A stretch of 64,000 nucleotides of DNA from Streptomyces sp. CNH099 (GTDB lineage: Bacteria; Actinomycetota; Actinomycetes; Streptomycetales; Streptomycetaceae): the NCBI GenBank assembly GCA_000514715.1, contig AZWL01000013.1, forward strand, positions 160,322-224,321, in the 5' to 3' direction. Made by a program: the position numbers and the translations under genes. Positions 7,821 to 16,302 of this stretch are shown here, piece after piece; within the stretch, counting starts at the first letter, position 1, and every line of letters starts with the position of its first letter. The notes below the pieces were generated by a model. The model ran no database searches and was not told the DNA's origin. It was given only the letters and a program-made list of their open reading frames with translations.

Positions 7821-8693
7821 ATGACGAGACTTGCCACCGTGTTCATCCCCCAGTTCCCGCCCGAGCAGCTTCGTCCCGTGGCCCGGGCCGCCGACGAGGC
7901 CGGGATCGACGAGTTGTGGGTGTGGGAGGACTGCTTCTACGAGAGCGGGGTCGCCACCGCCGCCGCCGCGCTCGCCTGGACCGAGCGGGTGCACGTCGCC
8001 ATCGGGATCCTGCCCGTGCCGCTGCGGAACGTCGCGCTGGTCGCCATGGAGGCCGCCACCCTGCACCGGCTGTTCCCCGGCCGGGTGACGCTCGGCGTCG
8101 GGCACGGGGTGCAGTCGTGGATGGGGCAGGCCGGGGCGCGGGTCGCGTCGCCGTTGACGCTGCTGCGCGAGCACCTCGACGCGCTGCGCGCGCTGTTCGC
8201 CGGCGAGCGCGTCACCGTCGACGGGCGGTACGTCAAGCTGGACGGCGTCGAGCTGGCCTGGCCGCCCGCGGAGGCGCCGCCGGTGTTCTCCGGTGGTACG
8301 GGGCCCAAGACGCTGCGGCTCACCGGGGAGTCGGCCGACGGGACGATCCTCGCCGGGGGCGCCTCGCCCGAGGTGGTGCGGGAGGCCGCCGAGACGGTAC
8401 GGGCCGGGCGGGCGGCCGCCGGGCGCGGCGGTGAGCATCCGCTCGTCGCCTCGATCCTCGTCGCCACGGGCCCGGATGCCGAGCGGCGGCTGGCCGAGGA
8501 CGCCCGCCGGATGGACTGGGACCCGGCCGCGGAGGCTCATGTCGCCGGGGACGCGGCGGCGGTGGCGGCCGCGGTGGACCGCTGGGCGGCGGCCGGGGCG
8601 ACGACGGTGGTGCTGCAGCCGACCGCCGACGAGCCGGACCCGGTGGCGTTCGTGCGGTGGGTGGCGGAGGAGGTGCGGCCGCTGGTGTCGTAG
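7821..8693 (+). CDS. LLM-class (F420-dependent type) oxidoreductase
   Basis: This 290-residue protein is a luciferase-like TIM-barrel flavin/F420 enzyme. Typical blocks are DELWVWEDCFYESG, the VAIGILPVPLRNVALVA segment, FPGRVTLGVGHGVQSWM and PPVFSGGTGPKTLRL. The ATG at 7821 is used rather than an upstream in-frame start because homologues begin close to this point. It lies on the strand opposite to the Tad genes and divides them into two blocks, with the pilin gene diverging from it across about 290 bp (7530-7820) that I otherwise find empty. The substrate is unknown. Confidence 0.88.
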   Translation: MTRLATVFIPQFPPEQLRPVARAADEAGIDELWVWEDCFYESGVATAAAALAWTERVHVAIGILPVPLRNVALVAMEAATLHRLFPGRVTLGVGHGVQSWMGQAGARVASPLTLLREHLDALRALFAGERVTVDGRYVKLDGVELAWPPAEAPPVFSGGTGPKTLRLTGESADGTILAGGASPEVVREAAETVRAGRAAAGRGGEHPLVASILVATGPDAERRLAEDARRMDWDPAAEAHVAGDAAAVAAAVDRWAAAGATTVVLQPTADEPDPVAFVRWVAEEVRPLVS

Positions 8694-8804
8694 CACCGCC
8701 CCCCGGCCCGGTGGCGGCGGCGCCCCGTCCGCCGCGCCGCCGCATCCGGTCTGCGCCGTCCACGACGTCCGCGCCCGTCCCGGCGGCTCCGCACGCACAG
8801 CGCC

Positions 8805-9704
8805 TCAGTCCGTCAGGATGCCGAACTCCGAGCCCGACCCCAGGTACACCGCCGTCACCAGCAGGATGATCGTCGCCGGCACCATCAGGCTGGTGATCAG
8901 CAGGGTGGCCTTCGGGATGGCGCGGGAGGCGCGGCGGCGGGCGTTCTGGGCGTCCGTGCGCCGCTGGTCCGTGGCGATCTGTATGAGCGTCTCGACGATC
9001 GGCGCGCCCAGGTCCTCGCCCTGCTGGAGGGCGGTGACGAACTGGGCGACCTGCTCGGAGTCGTTGCGGCGGCGCAGCTCCTCGAACGCCTGGCGGCGGG
9101 AGACGCCCATGTCCATCTGGCGCAGGGTGATGCGCAGTTCGTCCGCCCAGGGGCCCGAGTAGCGCTCGCTGACGCGGTCCAGCGCCTGCCGGAAGCCGAG
9201 GCCCGCGCTGACGACCACGGCGAGCACGTCGAGGAAGTCGGGCAGCGTGCGCTCGATGACGTCGCGCCGCTTGCGTACGGCCGCCCAGATGCCGACCTCC
9301 GCCCAGCCGTAGCCGAACGCGGCCAGCACCAGGGCGCCGACCCACTGGCCGGAGGAGAGCAGGGTGAGGGCGCCGCCGTAGCCGATGGCGGCGTAGACGG
9401 CGCGGCGGGCGGCGTAGCGGTCGATCGTCAGACCACCGGGGTTGCCGGCGCGGTCGATCTTGCGGCGCTTGCTCTCCACCGCCCGCCGGCCCATCAGCTT
9501 CAGCACCAGCGGCGCGAACCGCATCCCGAGCCGGTCGATGAGCGAGCCGACGGGGCCGGTGCGGGTGGCGCCGACCTCCAGGGCCACCTGCAGGTCGGTG
9601 GGAAGCTTGACCTCGGCGCGGTAGACGCGGATGCCGGTGAGGACGCCGAAGACGGCGAGGCCGGCGGCGGCGGCGAGGAGGAGGCCGGCGGTTCCGTAGT
9701 CCAT
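8805..9704 (-). CDS. tadC: TadC, type II secretion F-domain membrane protein
   Basis: This 299-residue inner-membrane protein carries the type II secretion system F domain, with TadC-like features: the cytoplasmic block LPDFLDVLAVVVSAGLGFRQAL, then ELRITLRQMDMGVSRRQAF, then VAQFVTALQQGEDLGAPI. Membrane segments lie at the N-terminus, around residues 110-145 and near the C-terminus. It pairs with TadB to form the platform on which the TadA ATPase acts. It is the last gene of the 16053-8805 block; the gap from TadB is 15 nt. Confidence 0.9.
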   Translation of the reverse strand: MDYGTAGLLLAAAAGLAVFGVLTGIRVYRAEVKLPTDLQVALEVGATRTGPVGSLIDRLGMRFAPLVLKLMGRRAVESKRRKIDRAGNPGGLTIDRYAARRAVYAAIGYGGALTLLSSGQWVGALVLAAFGYGWAEVGIWAAVRKRRDVIERTLPDFLDVLAVVVSAGLGFRQALDRVSERYSGPWADELRITLRQMDMGVSRRQAFEELRRRNDSEQVAQFVTALQQGEDLGAPIVETLIQIATDQRRTDAQNARRRASRAIPKATLLITSLMVPATIILLVTAVYLGSGSEFGILTD

Positions 9705-9719
9705 GTGCGTCCCGGCCCC

Positions 9720-10658
9720 TCAGATGTCGATCTTCGCGAGCCGGCGGATGAGCAGGATGGCCAGCGCGTACAGCCCGACTGCCACCAGCACCGCGCCCTG
9801 GCCGAGCGGCGAGGAGCCCATGCGCTCGATGGAGCCGGGCATCACCCGGTCGGTCAGCAGCAGGGTGCCGATGCCCATGACGGGCACCGTGTACGCGGTG
9901 AGGGTGACCTGCGACAGCTGGGTGCGCACCTCGCGGCGGGTCTCCTTGCGGTCGTTGAGGGTGCCGGTGAGGTTCCGCAGGGAGGCGACGACCTGGCCGC
10001 CGGCCTTGTTGGAGAGCACCAGGGTGGAGACGAGCACGGACAGCTCGCGCGACGGCAGCCGCGCGGCGAGGTCGCCGAGGGCGTCGTCGAGCGGTACGCC
10101 GACGGCGAGCTGGTCGGTGACCTTGGTCAGCTCCTCGCCGGCCGGCGCCTCCAGCTCCTCGGCGGCGAGGCCGAGCGCGGTGCGCAGGGCGAGGCCGGCC
10201 TGGGTGGCGTTGGCGAGGATGCGGGAGAGGTCGGGCAGCTGGTTGATGAACGCCTCGATGCGTTTCTGCCGCTGCCAGTTGAGGAAGGCGTGCGCGCACC
10301 ACACCCCGATGAGCCCCGCGATCGGCCCGAAGAACGCGGCGAACAGGGCGTCGGCGAGCAGCCACAGCCCCGCGACGCCGGACACCACGTACACGGTGAA
10401 CTCGCCCGGGGTGACGTCCAGCCCGGTGGTCGCGATGCGCCGCTCCAGGTACCGGCCGATCCGCGTCGGCCGCACCCGCCGGTCGACCTCCGCGAACCGG
10501 CGCCGGGGGCGGCGGTCGCCGGCGTCGGAGAGCCGGTCGAGCAGTTCGGCGCGGCGGGCGCGCCCGGAGGCGTAGACGGCGACCCCGCACACGGCGAGCG
10601 TGCCGGCGAGCAGCGACAGGCCGACGACGAGCGCGAACAGCTGCTGGCGGTCCATCAC
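9720..10658 (-). CDS. tadB: TadB, type II secretion F-domain membrane protein
   Basis: This 312-residue membrane protein has the F domain (QLPDLSRILANATQAGLAL, then LGDLAARLPSRELSVLVSTL, then GGQVVASLRNL) between pairs of membrane helices. It forms the Tad platform with TadC. The GTG at 10658 overlaps the tadA stop as GTGA, with GGGAGG upstream; an ATG one codon later is equally possible. The order tadA-tadB-tadC is the usual one. Confidence 0.9.
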   Translation of the reverse strand: MMDRQQLFALVVGLSLLAGTLAVCGVAVYASGRARRAELLDRLSDAGDRRPRRRFAEVDRRVRPTRIGRYLERRIATTGLDVTPGEFTVYVVSGVAGLWLLADALFAAFFGPIAGLIGVWCAHAFLNWQRQKRIEAFINQLPDLSRILANATQAGLALRTALGLAAEELEAPAGEELTKVTDQLAVGVPLDDALGDLAARLPSRELSVLVSTLVLSNKAGGQVVASLRNLTGTLNDRKETRREVRTQLSQVTLTAYTVPVMGIGTLLLTDRVMPGSIERMGSSPLGQGAVLVAVGLYALAILLIRRLAKIDI

Positions 10659-11989
10659 CTCGCCTCCCGCGTCTGCAGATGCCGCTCCGACGGCGCCACC
10701 CCGAACGCCGGCGGCACGGACTCGCCGGCGTAGAAGAGGCGGTCGCCGGTGCGCCGCGGCAGCGGCGAGAACTCGAACCGGCCGCGCACGATGCGGTCCG
10801 AGCTGATCGGCAGGGCGCGGAAGCGGCAGACGGACACCAGCTGGTAGACCTCCCGGCCGCGGGACGACAGCATGACGATCTCGTCGATCTTCCGGGTGCC
10901 GTCGGTGTGCCGCGCGAGCTGCACGATCACGTCGACGGCGGAGTTGATCTGGTCGCGCAGCGCCTCGAACGGCACCTCGACGTCCGACATCGACGCCAGC
11001 GTCTGCAGCCGCATCAGCGCGTCCTCGGCGGAGTTGGCGTGCACGGTGGCCAGCGACCCGTCGTGGCCGGTGGACATGGCCTGCAGCATGTCGAGCGTCT
11101 CGCCGCCGCGGACCTCGCCGACGATGATGCGGTCGGGGCGCATGCGCAGCGAGTTCCGTACGAGGTCGCGGATGGTGATCCGACCCTTGCCCTCGACGTT
11201 CGGCGGGCGCGACTCCAGCCGGATGACGTGCGACTGCTGCAGCTGCAGCTCGGCGGCGTCCTCGACGGTGATGATCCGCTCGTGCTCGGGGATGAGCCCG
11301 GACAGCGAGTTCAGCAGGGTCGTCTTCCCGGCGCCCGTGGCGCCGGAGACGATGACGTTGAACTTCGCCCGGACCAGTCCGGAGAGCAGCAGCAGCATGT
11401 GCTCGTCGAGGGTGCCGAGCCCGATCAGCTCGGCCATGGTGTACGCGCGCGGGAAGCGGCGGATCGTCAGCGTCGGCCCGGTCAGCGACAGCGGCGGGAT
11501 GATGACGTTGACGCGCTCGCCGGTCGGCAGCCGGGCGTCGACCATCGGTGTCGACTCGTCGACGCGGCGGTTGACGGTGGAGACGATGCGTTCGATGGTC
11601 TGCATCAGCTGCTCGTCGGAGGCGAAGCGCAGCGGCAGCTGCTCGACCCGGCCGGCGCGCTCGACGTAGATGCGGTCGGGGCCGTTGACCATGATCTCGG
11701 TGACGCTCGGGTCCTCCAGCAGCGGCTCCAGGATGCCGAGGCCCAGCGCCTCGTCCACGACGCGGCGGATGAGCTGCCCGCGCTCGGCGGTGGAGAGCAC
11801 CGGGCCCTCGCGGCTGAGGATGTGGCCGAGTACCCGCTCCAGCCGGGCGCGCCGCTCGGCGGGCGACAGCGCCGACATCTCGGCGAGGTCGATCTCCTCC
11901 AGCAGCTTGGCGCGGTAGGTGGGGACGAGGGTCTCGCCGTGGCCTTCGGCGGAGTGGTCGGGGGTGGTGATACGGGCCCGGAGGCTCAT
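10655..11989 (-). CDS. tadA: TadA/CpaF secretion ATPase
   Basis: This 444-residue cytoplasmic hexameric ATPase powers Tad pilus assembly. The Walker A is SGATGAGKTTLLNSL (about residue 225), and other VirB11/CpaF landmarks are EIMVNGPDRIYVE, the Asp box in ITVEDAAELQLQ, RPDRIIVGEVRGGE and the His box MSTGHDGSLATVHANS. The N-terminal 60 residues are a CpaF-type extension. The gap from tadE is 2 nt, and tadB starts within its stop codon, so the genes are tightly coupled. Confidence 0.94.
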   Translation of the reverse strand: MSLRARITTPDHSAEGHGETLVPTYRAKLLEEIDLAEMSALSPAERRARLERVLGHILSREGPVLSTAERGQLIRRVVDEALGLGILEPLLEDPSVTEIMVNGPDRIYVERAGRVEQLPLRFASDEQLMQTIERIVSTVNRRVDESTPMVDARLPTGERVNVIIPPLSLTGPTLTIRRFPRAYTMAELIGLGTLDEHMLLLLSGLVRAKFNVIVSGATGAGKTTLLNSLSGLIPEHERIITVEDAAELQLQQSHVIRLESRPPNVEGKGRITIRDLVRNSLRMRPDRIIVGEVRGGETLDMLQAMSTGHDGSLATVHANSAEDALMRLQTLASMSDVEVPFEALRDQINSAVDVIVQLARHTDGTRKIDEIVMLSSRGREVYQLVSVCRFRALPISSDRIVRGRFEFSPLPRRTGDRLFYAGESVPPAFGVAPSERHLQTREAR

Positions 11990-11991
11990 CG

Positions 11992-12423
11992 TCAGTCCTC
12001 CCCCCGCGGCATGGTCGAGCTGCGCTCCACCGAGCCGAAGTTGTCGACGCCGGGGATGACGGACGGGATCTCGACGGTGGCGGTGACGGTCACCTCGTCG
12101 TCGCCGCCGGAGACCGCGAAGCCGGCGTCCAGCCAGTCGCTGATCGACGCGGACCCGGCGGCGCCGGCGGACGAGGGCGGGTCGTCCAGGGACTCCATCC
12201 GCGCGGCGGCGCGGGCGGCGGTGCCGGCCTGCGAGGCGGTGTACGCGGCGAGGCCCAGTTGCACGGCGGCGAGCGCGATGAAGATGAGCACGGGCAGGAA
12301 GCCGATGTACTCGACGGCGACGGACCCCCGGTCCCCCCGCCGGGACGGCGAGCCCGGTGTGCCACCGGCCGCCGGTACACCGGGCTCGGCGCGGTGCGTC
12401 CTCGTACGGGGTCTGCTGCGCAC
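11992..12423 (-). CDS. tadE: TadE-like minor pseudopilin
   Basis: This 143-residue protein has an Arg-rich leader of about 33 residues, the cleavage region GDRGSVAVEYIGFLPVLIF (class III signal, Glu at +5), and a single helix followed by an alanine-rich region and a beta-rich C-terminus. The GTG at 12423 is 2 nt after the stop of the CpaE-TadE fusion and has GGGAGG upstream. Its sequence is clearly related to the C-terminal domain of that fusion, so the locus holds a TadE pair. Confidence 0.85.
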   Translation of the reverse strand: MRSRPRTRTHRAEPGVPAAGGTPGSPSRRGDRGSVAVEYIGFLPVLIFIALAAVQLGLAAYTASQAGTAARAAARMESLDDPPSSAGAAGSASISDWLDAGFAVSGGDDEVTVTATVEIPSVIPGVDNFGSVERSSTMPRGED

Positions 12424-12425
12424 CC

Positions 12426-14243
12426 TCAGCCTCCCTCGTCCGTCGCGCCGGCGGTGCCGCTGACCGTGAACGGGAAGTCCACGCCGCCGGGGAAGAGGAC
12501 CGGCACCTTCAGGTCGACGGTGGCGGTGGTGACGCCGTTCGACGAGCTGACCGACACCGAGGCGTCCCAGGCGTCCGGCAGGTCCTCCTCCGCCGCGGCG
12601 GCTGCCTCGTCGGCGGAGCCGCCGACGGCGGCGGCGCGGGCGGCCATGTCGGCGGCGTTGCCGGCGAGCGAGTAGGTGTAGCCGACGAGGACGAACTGCC
12701 AGACGACGACGAGGACCAGAGCGATCAGCGGCAGCATGCCGGCGAACTCCACCGACACCTGCCCCCGGTCCCCCCAGCGCCGCCCGCGGCGGCCGGGCGC
12801 GGAGCCCGGCGCCGCGCCCGGAGCCCCGCCCGGAGCCCCGCCCGGACCGGGCGCCGGCGCACCCGGACCGCCCGGCGCGCCGGGCGGCAGCGCGGGCCTG
12901 TCGTCGGGCGGCGTGACCTGCGGGGCCGGGCCGCCGCCGCGCACGCCCGCGGCTCCGGCGCCCGGACCGGCGCCCGCGCTCAGCGCCCGCTGCGCTCCGC
13001 CGCCGTGCGCCCCCGGGCCGCCGGGGCCACCCGGGCCGCCGGGGCCACCCGGACCCGCCTGGTCCGGCACCGTCGTCAGCCCCAGCTCCCCCGCCACCGC
13101 CCACAGCGCCTGCCGCACCGTCGACTTCTGCTCCAGGTCCTGCAGCCGCCCCGCGTCCACCAGCGGCTGCAGTTCCTTGAACGCCGCCGGCACCGACGTC
13201 CGCGCCACCGTCGTCCCGGTGGCCCGGGCGATGATCGACGGCTGGATCTCGGTGTTCCGGGTGAGCCGGTTGACCAGCACGACGGTGTCCTCCGCCTTGC
13301 GGATCTGCAGCCGGTCCCACAGCCGCAGCATGCGCTTCGCGCCGCGTACGGAGATCACGTCGGGCGTCGTCACGAGCAGCGCGACGTCGGCGAGTTCGAC
13401 GGCGGCGGCGTTCGGGGTGGTCACCTGGCTGCCGCAGTCGAGGACCACCACGTCGTAGCGCGACCTGAGCGCGCTCAGCGTCTGCCGCGCGGCCCGGTCG
13501 TCGACGTCCTCGCCGCGCTCGCCCTCGGAGGGGGCCAGCAGCAGGCCGAGGCCGGTGTGGTGGGTGAAGACGGCGTCCTGCAGCACGCGCGGCGAGATGT
13601 CCTTGATGCCCGCCAGGTCCGCGACCGAGCGGCGGAACTGCACGTCCAGGTACGACGCGACGTCGCCGGACTGCAGGTCCAGGTCGGCCAGCGCGACGTG
13701 CCGGCCGGCGGCCCGCGCGGCGAGCGCGAGCTGCACCGCCGCGACGGTGGCGCCGACGCCGCCCTTCGCGCCGCTGACGGTGACCAGGGTGCCGCCGGGC
13801 CCGCCGAACGCCTCGGGGCCGGTCGCGGCGCCGAGGTGGCGCCGGACGCCGCCGCTCCACTGCGCGGCGGCCTGCACCCGGGCGGCCAGCTCCTCGTACG
13901 CCAGCGGCAGCCCGACGACGCCGCGGGCGCCGGCGTCCATGGCGGCGGAGTAGCCGGCGGGCGAGGTGTCGGCGGTGACGAGGACCGTGCCCACGGCGGG
14001 GAAGCGCAGGGCGACGTCGCGGATCAGCTCCAGCGCGGGCACCGGCCCGATCCGCTCGTGGACGAGGAGCACCTCGGGCAGCTCGGCCACGCCGGTGCCG
14101 GCGAGCGTCGCGAGGTGGTCGAGGAGCGCGACGGAGTCGCCGATCGGCGCGGCGGCCTCGGCGTCGGGCAGCTGGTGGAGCAGCGAGACGGTGGCGCGGG
14201 CGGCGTCGGGGTCGGCGATGGCGGCCTGGATGCGTACGGTCAC
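12426..14243 (-). CDS. CpaE/TadZ ATPase fused to a TadE-like pseudopilin
   Basis: This 605-residue protein has two halves that are normally separate. Residues 1-140 form a receiver-like domain (TVLVTADTSPAGYSAAMDAG) and about 150-390 a ParA/MinD-type ATPase of the TadZ/CpaE class, with the deviant P-loop SGAKGGVGATVAAVQL and DVVVLDCGSQV. A linker of about 100 residues rich in Gly-Pro follows (about 391-490). Residues 491-605 are a TadE domain with its own class III cleavage site, GDRGQVSVEFAGMLPLIALV, where cleavage is expected after Gly494. The frame is open throughout. An internal GTG at 12944 could start a separate TadE protein. The start GTG at 14243 has a G-rich Shine-Dalgarno sequence. 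CpaE proteins localise the pilus machinery at the pole. Confidence 0.85.
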   Translation of the reverse strand: MTVRIQAAIADPDAARATVSLLHQLPDAEAAAPIGDSVALLDHLATLAGTGVAELPEVLLVHERIGPVPALELIRDVALRFPAVGTVLVTADTSPAGYSAAMDAGARGVVGLPLAYEELAARVQAAAQWSGGVRRHLGAATGPEAFGGPGGTLVTVSGAKGGVGATVAAVQLALAARAAGRHVALADLDLQSGDVASYLDVQFRRSVADLAGIKDISPRVLQDAVFTHHTGLGLLLAPSEGERGEDVDDRAARQTLSALRSRYDVVVLDCGSQVTTPNAAAVELADVALLVTTPDVISVRGAKRMLRLWDRLQIRKAEDTVVLVNRLTRNTEIQPSIIARATGTTVARTSVPAAFKELQPLVDAGRLQDLEQKSTVRQALWAVAGELGLTTVPDQAGPGGPGGPGGPGGPGAHGGGAQRALSAGAGPGAGAAGVRGGGPAPQVTPPDDRPALPPGAPGGPGAPAPGPGGAPGGAPGAAPGSAPGRRGRRWGDRGQVSVEFAGMLPLIALVLVVVWQFVLVGYTYSLAGNAADMAARAAAVGGSADEAAAAAEEDLPDAWDASVSVSSSNGVTTATVDLKVPVLFPGGVDFPFTVSGTAGATDEGG

Positions 14244-14320
14244 GGTCGCCGGCCCCCCTCCGCGGCGTACGCCCGGAGGGCGGGCCTGCGCCGCCTGCGG
14301 GTGCGGATGCGGATGGTCAT
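14240..14320 (-). CDS. Possible 26-aa Arg-rich coupling ORF
   Basis: A tiny frame between cpaB and the cpaE fusion reads MTIRIRTRRRRRPALRAYAA and six further residues. Its ATG has GTGAGGGG 8 nt upstream, overlapping the cpaB stop codon, and its own stop overlaps the GTG start of the next gene as GTGA. The spacing fits translational coupling across an otherwise unexplained 87-bp gap. Short length and composition mean it could be chance. Confidence 0.35.
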   Translation of the reverse strand: MTIRIRTRRRRRPALRAYAAEGGRRP

Positions 14321-14330
14321 GTGCGGCCCC

Positions 14331-15044
14331 TCACCGGTCCTCGTCGAGGGTGTACGTGCGGTCCTCGGGAGCGATGTCCGTCTCCTCCTCGCCCGGGGCG
14401 ACGAGGGCGAGGCGCACATGGGTGGCAAAGGACTCCGCGTACGCCACGCGCTGCGCGTCGGAGGTGCCGAGGGCGAAGGTGATCGGCACGGCCTCGCCCT
14501 CGTCGGCGCGGGGGTCGTCGTCGCCGGTGCGCTCGATCGGGGTCAGCTCGCCGACGTCGATGACGCGGGCGCCCGCGACGATCACCTGCGAGACGGGCTT
14601 GTCGCCGTCGCCCTGGGCGTCGAAGGTGGCGAAGATGTTGACCCGGGCGCCCGGCGTGATCTTTCCGGCGACGCCGGTGGAGGCGTCGATCATGATGGCG
14701 ATCTCCTGCTGCCCGGGCTCCAGTTCGGGGCGGCCGCTGACCATGTCGCTCTGCAGCAGCGAGCCCCGCTTCAGCGGCGTGAGCGCGACCTTGCCGGCCA
14801 GCTCGTCCGGGTCGGTGACCGCGGTGTCGGGCAGCCAGCGCTCCGGCATGGTCGTCTTCTCGTACTGGTCAGGACCCAGCGGCTCGTACGCCTCGACGTC
14901 GGCGGTGAGCCGGTAGGCGGTGGCCTCGTCGCCGACCTTGGACTCCACGTCGCTGACGAACGCCAGCACGCCGGCGAACGCGCCGAGTGCGACGAGGACC
15001 GACAGCAGGACGAGGATGATGCCGCGACGCTGGCGTGAGTTCAT
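14331..15044 (-). CDS. cpaB: CpaB/RcpC pilus assembly protein (SAF domain)
   Basis: This 237-residue protein has one N-terminal membrane helix (IILVLLSVLVALGAFAGVLA) and then an extracytoplasmic SAF/RcpC region: LAGKVALTPLKRGSLLQSDM, PGQQEIAIMIDASTGVAGKI, PGARVNIFATFD. CpaB/RcpC proteins are part of the Tad export apparatus and their SAF-type domain is thought to contact the wall. It follows the zinc-ribbon gene by 10 nt. Confidence 0.87.
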   Translation of the reverse strand: MNSRQRRGIILVLLSVLVALGAFAGVLAFVSDVESKVGDEATAYRLTADVEAYEPLGPDQYEKTTMPERWLPDTAVTDPDELAGKVALTPLKRGSLLQSDMVSGRPELEPGQQEIAIMIDASTGVAGKITPGARVNIFATFDAQGDGDKPVSQVIVAGARVIDVGELTPIERTGDDDPRADEGEAVPITFALGTSDAQRVAYAESFATHVRLALVAPGEEETDIAPEDRTYTLDEDR

Positions 15045-15054
15045 CGACGGGACC

Positions 15055-16053
15055 TCAACGGTTGTTCTCGGGGGGTGACGGTATCGCCGCGCCGACGGCG
15101 GGCCGGTGCGCCGGCTGCGGCACCGGCTGCGGTACGGGCTGCGCCGGCAGGGGCTGCGCCGGTACGGCCTGCGGCGGCGCGGGTGAGGGGGCGGCCGGCC
15201 CCGGCGGCACCGGGGTGGCGCACAGCAGGCACCGGTCGCCGATGATCTCCAGCCCGCACCACGGGCAGCGCGCCCGCTGCACCGACGCCACCAGCCGGCT
15301 CAGCACCAGCGGGTCGGTGATCCCGGCGGCGAACTCGCACACCTTCTCCGTCGCCCACCACGGCGCGGACGCCGCGGGCAGCGGCGCCTCCTCCACCGTC
15401 TGCACCCGCCAGCCGGCGGCCAGTTCGCCGGTGACCCAGGCCGCGTCGAGCCGCCCGGAGGCGTGCACGAGCCCGGTGACGAAGTCCGGGCCCGGTGGCA
15501 CGGGGTCGCGGCCGACCCGTACGAGCCGGGGCCGCGGCGCGGCGAGCACGGCGAACTGCGTGCCGGGAACCCAGGAGCGGGCATGCGCGCCGAGCGTCAC
15601 CGGCACCCGGTCCAGCTTGGCGACGCTGCCGAGCACGGCGCCGGCGTGGACGTAGTGCGTGAGCAGCCGGGCGGCGGTGGCGAGCACCCCGGCGCCGACG
15701 TCGGCGGTGGCGAGCTGGAGCAGCTGGCGGGCGATGACGGCGACGGCGAGCGGCGGTAAGGGCAGCGGGATCAGCGCCATGCGGTCGCTCTCCAGCACGG
15801 ACCGCACGGTGTGCAGCCGGCGGACCACGGCGGCGGGGGCGGCGGCGGGGTGGAGCACGACGAGGAAGCCGTGCTGCTCCAGCACGGCCGACACCTCGGC
15901 CAGCGCCTCTTCCAGGGGCTGCTCCCGCGGGTGGCGCAGCGCCGTCACCGCGGGGCCGGGGTGGCCGGGCGGGGCCGGCCGGCCGGGCGGCCCGTGGCGG
16001 CCGGGGGCGAGGAGCACGAGGTCGGGGCTGGTGACTGCGATGGCTGTTGGCAC
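15055..16053 (-). CDS. First gene of the Tad operon: conserved protein with C-terminal zinc ribbon
   Basis: This 332-residue soluble protein ends in a CPWCGLEI...CLLC zinc-ribbon motif followed by a Pro/Ala/Gln-rich tail. The start is the GTG at 16053, with a G-rich Shine-Dalgarno sequence. The preceding region is helix-rich with conserved-looking blocks (LLTHYVHAGAVLGSVAKLD, RSWVPGTQFAVLAAPRP) but no catalytic motif I can name. Its position as first gene of the operon, 10 nt before cpaB, suggests a regulatory or assembly role. A long open frame continues upstream on this strand, but it is antisense to the chitinase gene and was discarded. Confidence 0.78.
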   Translation of the reverse strand: MPTAIAVTSPDLVLLAPGRHGPPGRPAPPGHPGPAVTALRHPREQPLEEALAEVSAVLEQHGFLVVLHPAAAPAAVVRRLHTVRSVLESDRMALIPLPLPPLAVAVIARQLLQLATADVGAGVLATAARLLTHYVHAGAVLGSVAKLDRVPVTLGAHARSWVPGTQFAVLAAPRPRLVRVGRDPVPPGPDFVTGLVHASGRLDAAWVTGELAAGWRVQTVEEAPLPAASAPWWATEKVCEFAAGITDPLVLSRLVASVQRARCPWCGLEIIGDRCLLCATPVPPGPAAPSPAPPQAVPAQPLPAQPVPQPVPQPAHRPAVGAAIPSPPENNR

Positions 16054-16223
16054 GTCGGGCGTCCCCCCACCGGTCTCAGACACGCTCTGAGCACCATAAC
16101 CGCGACGTGGACTGCGGAAACACCTTTTGTGCAAAGAGGGTTGGGGTGCCCGGGCGGCGGTCGGGGCGGGGCGGAGGGGGCCGTTCGCGGCGCCGCGGCC
16201 GTACCGGAAGTCTTGACACCGCG

Positions 16224-16239
16224 ATTGGTCTGGACCAAG
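16224..16239. promoter_or_regulatory. DasR operator (dre) before the chitinase gene
   Basis: ATTGGTCTGGACCAAG matches the DasR consensus (A-S-TGGTCTAGACCA-S-T type) with a core of TGGTCTGGACCA, one change from the palindrome. A TTGACA (-35) sits at 16213-16218 and the operator occupies the spacer and -10 area, so binding would block RNA polymerase. DasR, a GntR regulator that senses glucosamine 6-phosphate, controls chitinase genes in Streptomyces. It is 63 bp before the chitinase start. Confidence 0.85.
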
Positions 16240-16302
16240 TTGTGCGGCGCAGCCTGCACGCCCCCGTTCCTCACCCGCTCCCCCCTTCCGACGGAGGCCC
16301 CC

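Noticed and set aside
9705..14916. Several long plus-strand frames opposite the Tad genes
   Set aside because: The minus frames encode canonical TadABC/CpaB motifs with coupled starts and stops, so the plus frames are shadows.
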